This document shows positions 51,806 to 60,114 of a stretch of 64,000 nt of DNA, piece after piece (position 1 is the stretch's first letter; each line of letters opens with the position of its first letter). The translations under genes and the position numbers were made by a program. The notes beneath the pieces were generated by a model. It was not told where the DNA came from and did not search any database. It saw only the letters and a program-made list of their open reading frames with translations. Source of the DNA: Gemmatimonas sp. GTDB lineage: Bacteria > Gemmatimonadota > Gemmatimonadetes > Gemmatimonadales > Gemmatimonadaceae. The stretch is from the NCBI RefSeq assembly GCF_031426495.1, contig NZ_JANPLK010000044.1, positions 15,451 to 79,450 of the forward strand. The letters are read 5' to 3'.

Positions 51806-52369
51806 GTGATCCGCGGGGTTGGCGTAGGTGCTGCGGTCGTGGTCCTGGCACTCGGGGCCTCGCTCTGCGTGCAACAGCGTCCCGCGACGCTGAGCGATGG
51901 TGAGCAGGCCTCGGTGCACCGCGCTGCGCTGATGGCGCTATTCGACGCACGAGAGCACGCCAAACAGCTCGTGTTCTGGAGTGATACGGCCAACCTGTCG
52001 CCAACATTGCAGCTTCTGCGCGACGCCGGCGTCGCGTTCGAGGCGCTACCGCCAGATACCGCGGCCCTCGCATTGCCGTTGCCGGTGCATCTGGAGTCGT
52101 TGGCGACACTCGAGCAGCAGTTCCACGCCGAACCCGATGGATGGGAGGCGTGGTTTGCGCGCTATCCCGCCAGCAGCGGACTCGTCGCCCTCACACGTCC
52201 AACCGTGCTCGCCGAGAGTCCCGACGGCGCCGAGCGCGTGGCGGTGATCGTCGGGCGCACCTGCGGCGAGCACTGCCACTCAGCGTGGCGAGTCACTTTA
52301 CATCGCGCCACCGCCACCGACGCCTGGCACACCCTCGGGATCGAGCCACTCGCCCTGCCGCGAGACTAG
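51806..52369 (+). CDS. Uncharacterised exported protein
   Basis: A 187-residue protein with a hydrophobic N-terminus (residues 5-22, VGVGAAVVVLALGASLCV) that is either a signal or an anchor. The mature part contains helical stretches (RAALMALFDAREHAKQLVFW) and a late pair of cysteines in GRTCGEHCHSAWRV. I see no known domain. The GTG start at 51806 lies three bases after the DUF1697 stop, so the two are probably cotranscribed. Confidence 0.6.
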   Translation: MIRGVGVGAAVVVLALGASLCVQQRPATLSDGEQASVHRAALMALFDAREHAKQLVFWSDTANLSPTLQLLRDAGVAFEALPPDTAALALPLPVHLESLATLEQQFHAEPDGWEAWFARYPASSGLVALTRPTVLAESPDGAERVAVIVGRTCGEHCHSAWRVTLHRATATDAWHTLGIEPLALPRD

Positions 52370-52468
52370 CGCGTTCGTCGTCGCTGGTAGCGCGTCAGGG
52401 GCCCGATCCGCACTATAACGGCAGCGACGATCTGTCACTCCCCGACCCACTGAATCGCCGAGGCGCTC

Positions 52469-52999
52469 ATGCTCAAGACTGTCGGCATCATTCTGCTCGT
52501 CCTGCTCGGCGCGTTGCTGCTTATGGCCTCGCGTCAGCCGGACACGTTTTCCATTGAACGGTCGGTGGTCATCGCGGCACCGGCCGAGACGATCTATCCG
52601 AAGATCGCCGATCTGCATCAGTGGTCCCCGTGGTCGCCCTACGAGAAGCTTGATCCGCAAATGAAGAAGGTGTTCAACGGCACGCCTGGCGCCGCGGGTG
52701 CGAGCTATTACTGGAGCGGCAACTCGAAGGCCGGCGAAGGCACGATGACCGTGCGTGAGCTGATGCCGCCGTCGAAGATCACGATGCAGCTCGACATGCT
52801 CAAGCCGATCGAAGGGCACAACGTGATCGAGTTCAATCTCGAACCGGCCGACGCCGGCACGAGGGTCACGTGGGCCATGCGGGGCGCGAATCCCTTGCTA
52901 TCCAAGGTGATCGGGTTGTTCATGAACATGGACACCATGATCGGCAAGGATTTCGAAGACGGTCTGGCGTCGCTCAAGACACAGGCGGAGGCGAAATGA
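52469..52999 (+). CDS. SRPBCC-fold protein with N-terminal membrane anchor
   Basis: A 176-residue protein: a hydrophobic anchor (residues 4-20, TVGIILLVLLGALLLMA), then a START/SRPBCC (polyketide cyclase-like) fold. The family pattern SIERSVVIAAPAETIYPKIADLHQWSPWSPYEKLDP is clear, and GHNVIEFNLEPADAGTRVTWAMRG is the later beta hairpin. These proteins bind hydrophobic ligands; the ligand is unknown. GAGG lies a few bases before the ATG. Its stop overlaps the ATG of the next gene (ATGA), the first of several coupled starts. Confidence 0.85.
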   Translation: MLKTVGIILLVLLGALLLMASRQPDTFSIERSVVIAAPAETIYPKIADLHQWSPWSPYEKLDPQMKKVFNGTPGAAGASYYWSGNSKAGEGTMTVRELMPPSKITMQLDMLKPIEGHNVIEFNLEPADAGTRVTWAMRGANPLLSKVIGLFMNMDTMIGKDFEDGLASLKTQAEAK

Positions 53000-53448
53000 A
53001 AGCGTTCGGCATCGCCCTCGCGGGCTACATCCTGATGTTCGTGGTTCTCTTCGCCACACTCACGGCGGTGTATTTCGCGCTCGGCACGGAGCGCACGTTT
53101 GTGCCGGGTAGCTACGCCGTGACGCCGCTGTGGATCGCGGTGTTCTGCTTCTTTCAGTTCGATTCGGGGCTGGTGGCGGGCATCGTCGTGTCGAAGCTGT
53201 CCCGCGATCGCAAAGTGCCGCTCATTCTCGCGGGCATGACTCTGGTTTTCGGTATTCTCATGGCACTCCCGGCGATCACGAGCGGCGTGAACGCAACCAT
53301 GACGCGCGACGGCTCGCTCACCAACATGCAGGCGATGATGCAGGCGCAAACACCGGTGTGGATCCAGCTGATCGCCCCGGCGCTCGCCGCACTCGGTGTA
53401 ACCGCCGGTGCGACGCTCATGTCGCTGGTCGGGCAGCGCCGCTCGTGA
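52996..53448 (+). CDS. Four-helix membrane protein of unknown function
   Basis: A 150-residue integral membrane protein with about four membrane segments (FGIALAGYILMFVVLFATLTAVYF; VTPLWIAVFCFFQFDSGLVAGIVV; VPLILAGMTLVFGILMALPAI; WIQLIAPALAALGVTAGATLM). No charged catalytic residues stand out. The ATG overlaps the stop of the SRPBCC gene and the stop overlaps the GTG of the next gene, so all three are made from one transcript. Confidence 0.7.
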   Translation: MKAFGIALAGYILMFVVLFATLTAVYFALGTERTFVPGSYAVTPLWIAVFCFFQFDSGLVAGIVVSKLSRDRKVPLILAGMTLVFGILMALPAITSGVNATMTRDGSLTNMQAMMQAQTPVWIQLIAPALAALGVTAGATLMSLVGQRRS

Positions 53449-54059
53449 GTACATCGGTTGCACCGTTGTGGCACTCGGAGCAGGAAGGCCGATGGCATGC
53501 GGCACTTGCCGGCTACGACGCCGCGATCGCCGCTGTGCCGTCGGGACGACTGGTCGAACACGATGTGTGGTATCGCACCGAGCTGCCGGCGCTGATCGCG
53601 TCGCGCACGCCACGCTACGTGCTGCACGACGAGATGGTGCGGATCACCGAGTGGAAGATGGCGCGCGGCGTGTGGCGTGCACCGAATCTCGTGCTGGTGC
53701 GCAGCAACACGCCGGATGCCGTCATCGAGGCAAGCCGGTCGGCGTGGGAGCAGATTCCGCATCCTACGAGGCCGGTCACCGCACTGGTCGCCCTTAAGGG
53801 TGTCGGCGCCGCCACGGCCTCGGCGTTGCTCGCCGTGATGGCGCCCGCGGAGTATCCGTTCTTCGACGAGGATGTCGCAGCGCAGGTGCCACAGCTCGGA
53901 ACGGTGGCGTGGACCAACGGCTACTACGCCAAGTACGCCGTGGCGCTGCGTGAGCGATCGGCGCAGCTGTCGGCGATCTTTGCGCAGGCGTTCACACCGG
54001 TGATGGTGGAGCGGGCGCTCTGGGCCACGCGGGCAACCGCCCGCCCAACGACCCCGTGA
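53445..54059 (+). CDS. Helix-hairpin-helix protein, function unknown
   Basis: A 204-residue soluble protein. Residues ~115-145 (TALVALKGVGAATASALLAVMAP) form a helix-hairpin-helix with the GVG turn, as in DNA glycosylases and other non-specific DNA binders, followed by YPFFDEDVAAQVP. The N-terminal half (residues 15-110) is helical and basic. It lacks the catalytic Lys/Asp pair of HhH-GPD glycosylases in a recognisable position, so the activity is unknown. The GTG start overlaps the previous stop (GTGA). Confidence 0.65.
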   Translation: MSTSVAPLWHSEQEGRWHAALAGYDAAIAAVPSGRLVEHDVWYRTELPALIASRTPRYVLHDEMVRITEWKMARGVWRAPNLVLVRSNTPDAVIEASRSAWEQIPHPTRPVTALVALKGVGAATASALLAVMAPAEYPFFDEDVAAQVPQLGTVAWTNGYYAKYAVALRERSAQLSAIFAQAFTPVMVERALWATRATARPTTP

Positions 54060-55441
54060 TGACCGCTGATGTCGTGATCTGTGGGGCCGGTATCGCCGGC
54101 ATCGCCACGGCGTATGCGCTTGCCGTCACGCATGGTGTGCGCAACGTGCTGCTGGTCGATGAGCGCCCCCCGCTCACCTTGACCAGCGACAAGAGCACCG
54201 AGGCGTATCGCAACTGGTGGCCAGGTCCCGACGACGCGATGGTGCAGATGGTCAATCGCAGCATCGATCTGCTGGAGCTGTGGTCAGCGCAGAGTGGCGA
54301 TCGGTTCGGGCTCAATCGGCGCGGCTATCTCTACGCCACGCGTGACGCGGCGACGGCGGCGCGATTCGTGACCGACGCGGCGCGAGCGAGTGCACAAGGC
54401 GCCGGCGACGTACGCACGTATCACTCGGTGCACGAGGCGGCCGGGTACCGGCGCAGTCCGCACCGCGGCTTTCGCGACGTGCCAAATGGCGCCGATCTGT
54501 TTCTCGATCGCGACGCGATTCGCCAGCACTTTCCGTGGATGCACCCCGAGATCGTCGCCGTGCTGCACGCGCGCCGCTGTGGCTGGTTCAGCGGCCAGCA
54601 GCTCGGCATGTATCTGCTGGAAGACGCAAGAGCGGCGGGCGTGCAACTGGTGAGTGGTCACGTGGAGCGCGTGGGGCACAGCACGGGCACCGTGGACGCC
54701 GTGGATGTGGCCTGCAGCGATGGCCGCGTGCTGCACATCGCGACCCCCCTGTTCGTGAACGCGGCCGGTCCGTATGCCGCACAGGTGGGCGCCTTGGCTG
54801 GCGCCGAGCTTCCGCTGTTTTCGGAAGCGCACTACAAGATCGCGATCGAGGACACCGCCGGGGTGATCGACCGCGACACCGGTCTGGTCATTCTCGACGA
54901 TGCGCAGCTGCTCGCGTGGAGCGACGACGAGCGCGATGAACTCGCCGCGGATGACGCCACGCGATGGCTCACCGAGCCGATGCCGGCGGGGATTCATCTG
55001 CGGCCGGAAGGGTACGGCGCGAGTCGCACGGTGTTGATGCTGTGGGATTATCACAGCGCGCACCGGTTCAACGTGCCAGCATATCCGATGCCTGACGACG
55101 CGCTCTATCCCGAGCTCGTACTGCGTGGTATGACGTCGCTGGCCCCCGGACTTGCCGCGTATCTCGAGCGCTTGCCGCATGCGTACGTGGACGGCGGCTA
55201 CTACACCAAGACCGCCGAAAACCGGCCGCTGGTAGGCCCCAGCGGCGCCCGCGGCGCCTTCGTGTGCGCCGCGTTCTCGGGATTCGGTCTTATGGCCGCA
55301 CCGGCGTGCGGTGAACTGTTGGCCGCACAAATCACCGGTGCCACGCGGCCCGCCTACGAGCCGGCCTTTCTCCCTACGCGCTACGACGACCCCGCGTATG
55401 TCGCCCTGTTGGCCAACTGGGGTAGCACGGGCCAGCTGTAG
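54059..55441 (+). CDS. DAO-family FAD-dependent oxidoreductase
   Basis: A 460-residue flavoenzyme of the D-amino-acid-oxidase/sarcosine-oxidase family. The FAD-binding motif DVVICGAGIAGIATAYALA starts at residue 4, and VLLVDERPPLTLTSDKSTEAYRNWW follows. The C-terminal GGYYTKTAENRPLVGPSG and GLMAAPACGELLA form the rest of the FAD pocket. It probably dehydrogenates an amine or amino acid and passes electrons to O2 or a carrier. The ATG at 54059 overlaps the previous stop (TGATG); a GTG one codon earlier is also possible. It is the last gene of the coupled chain from 52469. Confidence 0.88.
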   Translation: MTADVVICGAGIAGIATAYALAVTHGVRNVLLVDERPPLTLTSDKSTEAYRNWWPGPDDAMVQMVNRSIDLLELWSAQSGDRFGLNRRGYLYATRDAATAARFVTDAARASAQGAGDVRTYHSVHEAAGYRRSPHRGFRDVPNGADLFLDRDAIRQHFPWMHPEIVAVLHARRCGWFSGQQLGMYLLEDARAAGVQLVSGHVERVGHSTGTVDAVDVACSDGRVLHIATPLFVNAAGPYAAQVGALAGAELPLFSEAHYKIAIEDTAGVIDRDTGLVILDDAQLLAWSDDERDELAADDATRWLTEPMPAGIHLRPEGYGASRTVLMLWDYHSAHRFNVPAYPMPDDALYPELVLRGMTSLAPGLAAYLERLPHAYVDGGYYTKTAENRPLVGPSGARGAFVCAAFSGFGLMAAPACGELLAAQITGATRPAYEPAFLPTRYDDPAYVALLANWGSTGQL

Positions 55442-55452
55442 CGCGGTGATGC

Positions 55453-57144
55453 CTACGGTCGCGGCGCGTGGCGCTTCACCTGCTCGTCCATGATGCGCAG
55501 CAGTTCCTGATTGCTCCACGGCTGCCAGCCGTGCGGCTTGAGTGGACGGCCGTAGTCGAACTTGCCGGCGTAGTACGGTCCCTTACCCGGCTCCTTCGTG
55601 CTCTCGAGAAACGTTTCGAAGCGATACACGCCGAGGTTGAGGAAATAGTTGTCCATGTCGCCGACGGCCACATGCAACTTGCCAACCAGCCGCGGACCGA
55701 TCGTGGACCAGTTGCGCTCCACGTAGTCGCGCAGGTCGTAGCCATTGGCGCGCATCGCTTCGGCGACGCTCTTGTCGATCACACCGGTGCGCTTATCCCA
55801 GAGCGGTTTGGGATAGCCGTCGGCTCCAACCGGTGCCCACGCGGCCTGCCACCCATCCCATTGTCCAGCCGAACGACCCTTGGTCGCGATCACCAATTCG
55901 GCGGTGTTCTCTTCGCGCATGGTGAGTTCGGTCAGGCCTTCCGGTGAGCGACTGGACGGCACTTCGCGCGGGAGCCATGAGCGCTCGTTCATCACGAACG
56001 CATTCGCGTCGGCGTAGACGTTGCCGAACTGATAATTGCGGAAGTCGAGCTGATCGGGATACAGCGACCACGCGCCGCCGAAGACGTCGGGATAGTGTAC
56101 CTGCAGCGCGAGCACATCCCATCCACCGGTGGAGCCACCGGTCAGCGTGCGCGCGTAGGACGACGGAATCGTGCGGTAGCGCTTGTCGATCTCGGGAATC
56201 AACTCCTGCGTGATGGCATCGCCGTACGGCCCATTGTTGGCCGAGTTGAGCACGTAACTGTCATCGTAGAACGGCGTGGGGTGCTGAATGAACACGGCGA
56301 TGAACTCGGGCACCTTGCCGGCCGTCCACGCCTGCTGGAATTCACAGCCTGGCTCACGTGCACTGCGCGCGAGTCGCGCGGCCTTGGCCGGCGCGGCTTC
56401 GGGTGTATCGCAGCCCTCGAAGGTGAAGCCGAACGGGGCGCGCTCGCTGAAGTGACCCACGGTGTAGACCACCGGATAGCGCTTGGACGTGTTCTGCTCG
56501 TAGCCCTTGGGCAATAGCACCACCGCACCGAGCGGCATGTCGTGATTCCAGAAGGCACTCACCTTCTTCGACGTCATCGTGAACCGCTTCACCCACGGCG
56601 AATCGGCGAGCGAGGCGACGGGCGGCAGGACCTTCGTGAGCGACAGTGAAATGACGGGATTGGTGGCCGGGTCGATGCGCAGCTTCTGCACGGCGCTCAC
56701 GAGTGAACCGGGCGCGTCGTTGAACCGCTGCCCTTCCCACGCATCCATGTGCGCCCAGATCGTATGGCCATCGGCGCGCGTGAACTGCGTGTACGGCAGG
56801 ATCATGCCTTGCACGACGTATTCGCCGGCCGGCAACTGCTTCAATGAGGCCACGGGAAAGCCGAGCGTGGTGGCGTCAATCGTGACCACCTCACCGGGCC
56901 GCACTCCTTCGACATCGACGCCGAAGAACGGCTCGCTGCCGCGACTGGAACTGGCCTGCCGACGCGGCTCGCTGCGATCGGTGCGCGCGATGAAGAAGAA
57001 CGCGCGCCCGGTGATCGGGCCTGCCGCAACTGACGCGTCGAAGCGGAGTTGTACCGTTTGCGCGGCGACGGGTGCGCTGATCAGCACGACGCCGGCGGCT
57101 AGCAGTGCGGCGAAACGGGTGAAGCGAAACATCGACATAGCCAT
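55453..57144 (-). CDS. Secreted esterase/hydrolase with alpha/beta fold
   Basis: A 563-residue exported enzyme with a signal peptide (residues 1-29, ending SAPVAAQT). The nucleophile elbow is TGGSTGGWDV with Ser338. The N-terminal third (30-190) is beta-rich and carries a conserved acidic turn (FFGVDVEGVRPGEVVTIDATTLG). It resembles putative esterases with similar length and a leading beta domain; the substrate is unknown. The ATG at 57144 overlaps the stop of the upstream NTF2-like gene by one base (TGATG), so the two are coupled. Two further Met codons at residues 3 and 5 are alternatives. Confidence 0.8.
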   Translation of the reverse strand: MAMSMFRFTRFAALLAAGVVLISAPVAAQTVQLRFDASVAAGPITGRAFFFIARTDRSEPRRQASSSRGSEPFFGVDVEGVRPGEVVTIDATTLGFPVASLKQLPAGEYVVQGMILPYTQFTRADGHTIWAHMDAWEGQRFNDAPGSLVSAVQKLRIDPATNPVISLSLTKVLPPVASLADSPWVKRFTMTSKKVSAFWNHDMPLGAVVLLPKGYEQNTSKRYPVVYTVGHFSERAPFGFTFEGCDTPEAAPAKAARLARSAREPGCEFQQAWTAGKVPEFIAVFIQHPTPFYDDSYVLNSANNGPYGDAITQELIPEIDKRYRTIPSSYARTLTGGSTGGWDVLALQVHYPDVFGGAWSLYPDQLDFRNYQFGNVYADANAFVMNERSWLPREVPSSRSPEGLTELTMREENTAELVIATKGRSAGQWDGWQAAWAPVGADGYPKPLWDKRTGVIDKSVAEAMRANGYDLRDYVERNWSTIGPRLVGKLHVAVGDMDNYFLNLGVYRFETFLESTKEPGKGPYYAGKFDYGRPLKPHGWQPWSNQELLRIMDEQVKRHAPRP

Positions 57145-57716
57145 CAGTGCTGGTGCGAAGAGGGAGGTGTCGCGGAGGGGGCTTCGGACGCGAGTCCGGG
57201 CGCGGTGGATTCGGGCGTGTCGGAGAGATGTTCCTGCACGATGCGCCACCGTCCGCTCTCACGGCGCCACAGCATGGTCCACGCCCCGCTCACGGTGTGC
57301 GGTGTGCCTTGTGGCGTGGTGTGCGGAATGCTGTACACGAGCGTGACCACGGCGGCATCGCGCGTGATCACATCCACGTACGTCGAGCCCAGCACGAAGC
57401 GCGGGTTCTGCATTCTGCGACCGACGCGCTGCCAGAAGCCGGCGATCTCGCCGGCGAGCGTGTCTCTGGTCGTGGTGACCCGTCCGGCCACCGCGGAGAT
57501 GATGCGACCGCTGTCGGGATAAAGGCTGAGTAACCGCGCCGCCGGCTCGGGCTTCGCAAAGTCGTAGGCGTTGATGACGAGCGCGCTCAGTGTGTCGGCG
57601 ATTGCGCGCCGGTCGGCGGGCGAGACCCGGAGCGGGTCGGTGCACGCGGTGAGCAGTGACAGCACGGGCGCGGCGCAGGCGCCAGCGGCGAACAAACGGT
57701 GGAAGAGAGGGCGCAT
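57144..57716 (-). CDS. NTF2-like (DUF4440/SnoaL-type) lipoprotein
   Basis: A 190-residue lipoprotein. The lipobox is LLTAC with Cys25, preceded by a hydrophobic stretch (AAGACAAPVLSLLTAC). The rest has the cone-shaped NTF2-like fold: a helix (RRAIADTLSALVINAYDFAKPEPAARLLSLY), then strands such as RFVLGSTYVDVITRDAAVVTLVYS and TMLWRRESGRWRIVQEHLSD. The C-terminus is disordered. Such domains bind small hydrophobic ligands or are simple enzymes; the role is unknown. The gene precedes and is coupled to the esterase gene. Confidence 0.8.
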   Translation of the reverse strand: MRPLFHRLFAAGACAAPVLSLLTACTDPLRVSPADRRAIADTLSALVINAYDFAKPEPAARLLSLYPDSGRIISAVAGRVTTTRDTLAGEIAGFWQRVGRRMQNPRFVLGSTYVDVITRDAAVVTLVYSIPHTTPQGTPHTVSGAWTMLWRRESGRWRIVQEHLSDTPESTAPGLASEAPSATPPSSHQH

Positions 57717-58005
57717 CGTGGCCTGGAGAACGGGTGCCCGGTCGGAACGGCAGGACGGCTCACCGTGAGGATAACGAGCGGGGACTCCGGCCGCTCCGGG
57801 TGCTTCGGCGGCGGTCCCCGGTCCCACGCAGAGGACACTGGTTGTCACCATTTGAGGACGGTTAGTCGTGTCGAAAGGAAAGGTTCCCTCTGATGGCGCC
57901 TCGCGGCTGGCTGGCGCGGTCATTGCCGTGCACCTTGGTATCGGGATCACACGGCAGGCGCCGCGTGCATGCCCGTCTGCCATGGCCCGGGGCCAGGAGG
58001 AGCGC
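57717..58005. other. Divergent gap between two lipoprotein genes
   Basis: A 289-base gap between two divergent lipoprotein genes. It contains no convincing gene. The plus-strand frame stays open here, but the AGGAGG at 57995-58000 points to the GTG at 58006. The promoters for both genes should be here; I could not place them. Confidence 0.5.
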
Positions 58006-58734
58006 GTGCGAAAAACGATGAAGTCGGCGGCGATCGTGTCAGGGATGGCTGCGGTGTTCGCGCTGGGTGGCTGTGGCGGAGAACGCGATCAGGCGGCCAT
58101 GACGGCCGACCTCGAGCGTGACTTGCAGATGGCGACGGCTGCCGAGCGTCCGCGCACGGCCGTGGTATCCGCGCTCGAGGGCGGTCCGACGGGCGCGCCC
58201 AGCGGTGACCAGGTCGGACGTCGTGATGCGGTACCCACGCCGCGCCGCACCGCACGACCCACGCCGAGCGCGCCGATCACGGAAACGGTCTCGTCGGAAT
58301 CGGTGAGTGAGGCGCCCGCTCCGGCTGTCGTGACGACGGAGCGCGTAGAACCCACGCCGGCGCCGAGCCCCGAGCCCGGTGTGCAGGCGCCGCCGGATCT
58401 GTCCACGGAAGCCGAGGCCACCTCAGGCCCGTCGGCGCGTGGTGACGAGGAGGCCGGAAGCGATCGCGGCACCGGCAGCGGCAACGTCGGCAACGGGGAC
58501 AGTGGCCGCCGCGGCGGCGGATGGGGCGGCATCATCGGCGTGGTGATCCGCGGCGCCAGTGCGGGTGTGGACAACTGTGAGGAGCATGACCGACGGCGGA
58601 CCGGCGGCCGCAACGGCGGACGTGTCGGCACCCGGATGGGCGGCGCCGGCGGGATCATCGGCACCGTGATCGGCGAAGTGGTCGACCGGGGACGGGCGCC
58701 GGTGGGGACGCCGCAAAGATGGCCGCGCTACTAG
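58006..58734 (+). CDS. Gly/Pro-rich lipoprotein of unknown function
   Basis: A 242-residue lipoprotein. Lipobox ALGGC (Cys23) after a hydrophobic stretch (AAIVSGMAAVFALGGC). The middle (80-175) is low-complexity, rich in Pro, Ala, Thr and Glu, a likely flexible spacer. The end carries two glycine-rich, hydrophobic segments, GGGWGGIIGVVIRG and GGAGGIIGTVIGEVV, separated by a basic stretch with NCEEHDRRR. The start is set by AGGAGG five bases before the GTG at 58006; an ATG four codons later is less well placed. No domain is recognised. Repeat array C begins 16 bases after the stop. Confidence 0.7.
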   Translation: MRKTMKSAAIVSGMAAVFALGGCGGERDQAAMTADLERDLQMATAAERPRTAVVSALEGGPTGAPSGDQVGRRDAVPTPRRTARPTPSAPITETVSSESVSEAPAPAVVTTERVEPTPAPSPEPGVQAPPDLSTEAEATSGPSARGDEEAGSDRGTGSGNVGNGDSGRRGGGWGGIIGVVIRGASAGVDNCEEHDRRRTGGRNGGRVGTRMGGAGGIIGTVIGEVVDRGRAPVGTPQRWPRY

Positions 58735-58749
58735 GGTTACGAGCAAACG

Positions 58750-58927
58750 GCGCTAGGAATGAACGGCGCTGGGAATTGACGGCGCTAGGCATGAACCGCG
58801 TGAACGGCAAACCGCGAAACGGCAGACAACGCGTCTCGCGGTTTCGCGGTTTCGCGGTTTCGCGGTTTGCCGTTCGCGCCCCTTATTCCTAGCGCCCCTT
58901 ATTCCTAGCGCCGTTCATTCCTAGCGC
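58750..58927 (+). repeat. Palindromic array of 16-bp units, copy C
   Basis: Three direct units start 16 bases after the lipoprotein stop (GCGCTAGGAATGAACG, GCGCTGGGAATTGACG, GCGCTAGGCATGAACC; 58750-58797), followed by degenerate units with GCAAACC. At 58834-58868 an 8-bp GTTTCGCG-type unit is repeated. Three units in the opposite orientation end the array (58880-58927, each ending CCTAGCGC). The unit is GCGCTAGGAAT here in both arms, but GCGCTAARAGT in arrays A and B. The 432-base gap to the haemoglobin gene otherwise (58928-59166) shows no gene and no certain promoter. Confidence 0.88.
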
Positions 58928-59166
58928 CCCTTGCCGTACTTCTGCCGACCATGATTGTCTCGCCTCGCCCCGGCCTCTGTCCGAAGCATGTGAAGCTCCC
59001 GTAATGCGTTGCGCGCAGGCACTTAGCTCATCCCTTGCAGGAGCTACGCCGGCCGCATGGCGGTGAATTTGCACGTGCTCGCACGAACTATTCGTACGGT
59101 TTTGGTCGCCGGGCAGGAAGAAGCGTTGCTGAGGCTCCCTGCGGGGTACTAATCTTCCGCGTTGCC

Positions 59167-59544
59167 ATGACTCACTACGAAGACCTCGGCGGCGAGACCG
59201 GCATTCGTGCGCTGGTCGATCGCTTCTACGATCTTATGGACACCGCCCCCGAAGCGGTGAACGTGCGCGCGCTTCACGCGACCAGCCTCAAGGCGTCTCG
59301 CGAGAAGCTGTATCTGTTTCTGACCGGGTGGACCGGCGGGCCGGATCTGTACGTGGAGCAGTTCGGCCATCCGAAGCTGCGGATGCGGCATTTTCCCTTT
59401 GCCATCGGCGCGCGCGAGCGGGACGAGTGGCTGTGGTGCATGGATCAGGCGCTGACCGAGCACGCGATGTCCGAGGAGCTCCGCGGATATCTGACGCTCA
59501 GGATGCACCAGCTGGCCGATCACATGCGCAACCAACCCGAGTAG
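59167..59544 (+). CDS. Group II truncated haemoglobin
   Basis: A 125-residue group II truncated globin. Heme-binding features: proximal His75 in LRMRHFPFAIG, TrpG8 within RDEWLWCMDQAL, and Tyr21 at B10 in VDRFYDLMD. Such globins bind O2 or NO and may detoxify NO or supply oxygen. The start at 59167 (MTHYEDLGG) is that of the family; a 44-codon upstream open stretch is not coding. The RsmD-like gene follows after 14 bases and may share the transcript. Confidence 0.92.
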   Translation: MTHYEDLGGETGIRALVDRFYDLMDTAPEAVNVRALHATSLKASREKLYLFLTGWTGGPDLYVEQFGHPKLRMRHFPFAIGARERDEWLWCMDQALTEHAMSEELRGYLTLRMHQLADHMRNQPE

Positions 59545-59558
59545 CTCAGAAGACCGTT

Positions 59559-60083
59559 ATGCGCATTGTGGCCGGCAAGTTTGCAGGACGACACCTCACC
59601 TCACCCAATGATTTCCGGGTGCGCCCCACGGGGGAGACGGTGCGTGTGGCGCTCATGCGACTCTTGCGCAATGATCTCGAAGGGGCCCGCATCATCGATC
59701 TCTTCGCCGGCACCGGTGCGCTCGGCCTCGAGGCGCTGTCGCGCGGCGGCAAGTACGTGGACTTCGTGGAGTTCCGTCCCTCGAGTCTGCATGCGCTGAA
59801 GGCCAACATCGCCGCGCTCGGTGTTCGCGAGAAGACGCGCGTTTACAAGAAGGACGCGCTGCCGTTCGCGGGGCAGCTGCCGTCGGGCAAGTTCGACATC
59901 GCCTTCGCCGATCCTCCGTACGAATCGAAGATGCTGGACCGACTCATCGAGAGCTGGCATCGCCAGAAGTTCTCGACGATTCTTGCGATCGAGCATACGC
60001 GCGTGCACGTGCTGCCACCGATCGTGAAGCCGCAGCACACCCAAGTGTTCGACGACAGCGCCATCTCGGTATACCGCCTGTAG
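59559..60083 (+). CDS. rsmD: RsmD-like 16S rRNA G966 methyltransferase
   Basis: A 174-residue Rossmann-fold methyltransferase of the RsmD family. Family landmarks: start MRIVAGKFAGRHL, then VRPTGETVRVALMRLLRNDLEGARIIDLFAGTGALGLEALSRG (motif I, split here by the SAM-binding FAGTGALG) and FADPPYES (motif IV, DPPY). RsmD methylates G966 of 16S rRNA. The protein is slightly shorter than E. coli RsmD. The usual coaD neighbour is absent here. The gene follows the haemoglobin gene by 14 bases. Confidence 0.88.
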   Translation: MRIVAGKFAGRHLTSPNDFRVRPTGETVRVALMRLLRNDLEGARIIDLFAGTGALGLEALSRGGKYVDFVEFRPSSLHALKANIAALGVREKTRVYKKDALPFAGQLPSGKFDIAFADPPYESKMLDRLIESWHRQKFSTILAIEHTRVHVLPPIVKPQHTQVFDDSAISVYRL

Positions 60084-60114
60084 TGCTCACCTGTAGACCT
60101 CTGTAGGTCCTCCC

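Noticed and set aside
53445..54059. DNA glycosylase (HhH-GPD)
   Set aside because: The hairpin is there but the catalytic Lys/Asp arrangement and iron-sulfur cysteines are not visible.
58750..58927. Replication-origin iterons
   Set aside because: No dnaA, repA, DnaA-box cluster or AT-rich unwinding region nearby; the arrays follow gene ends in three places.
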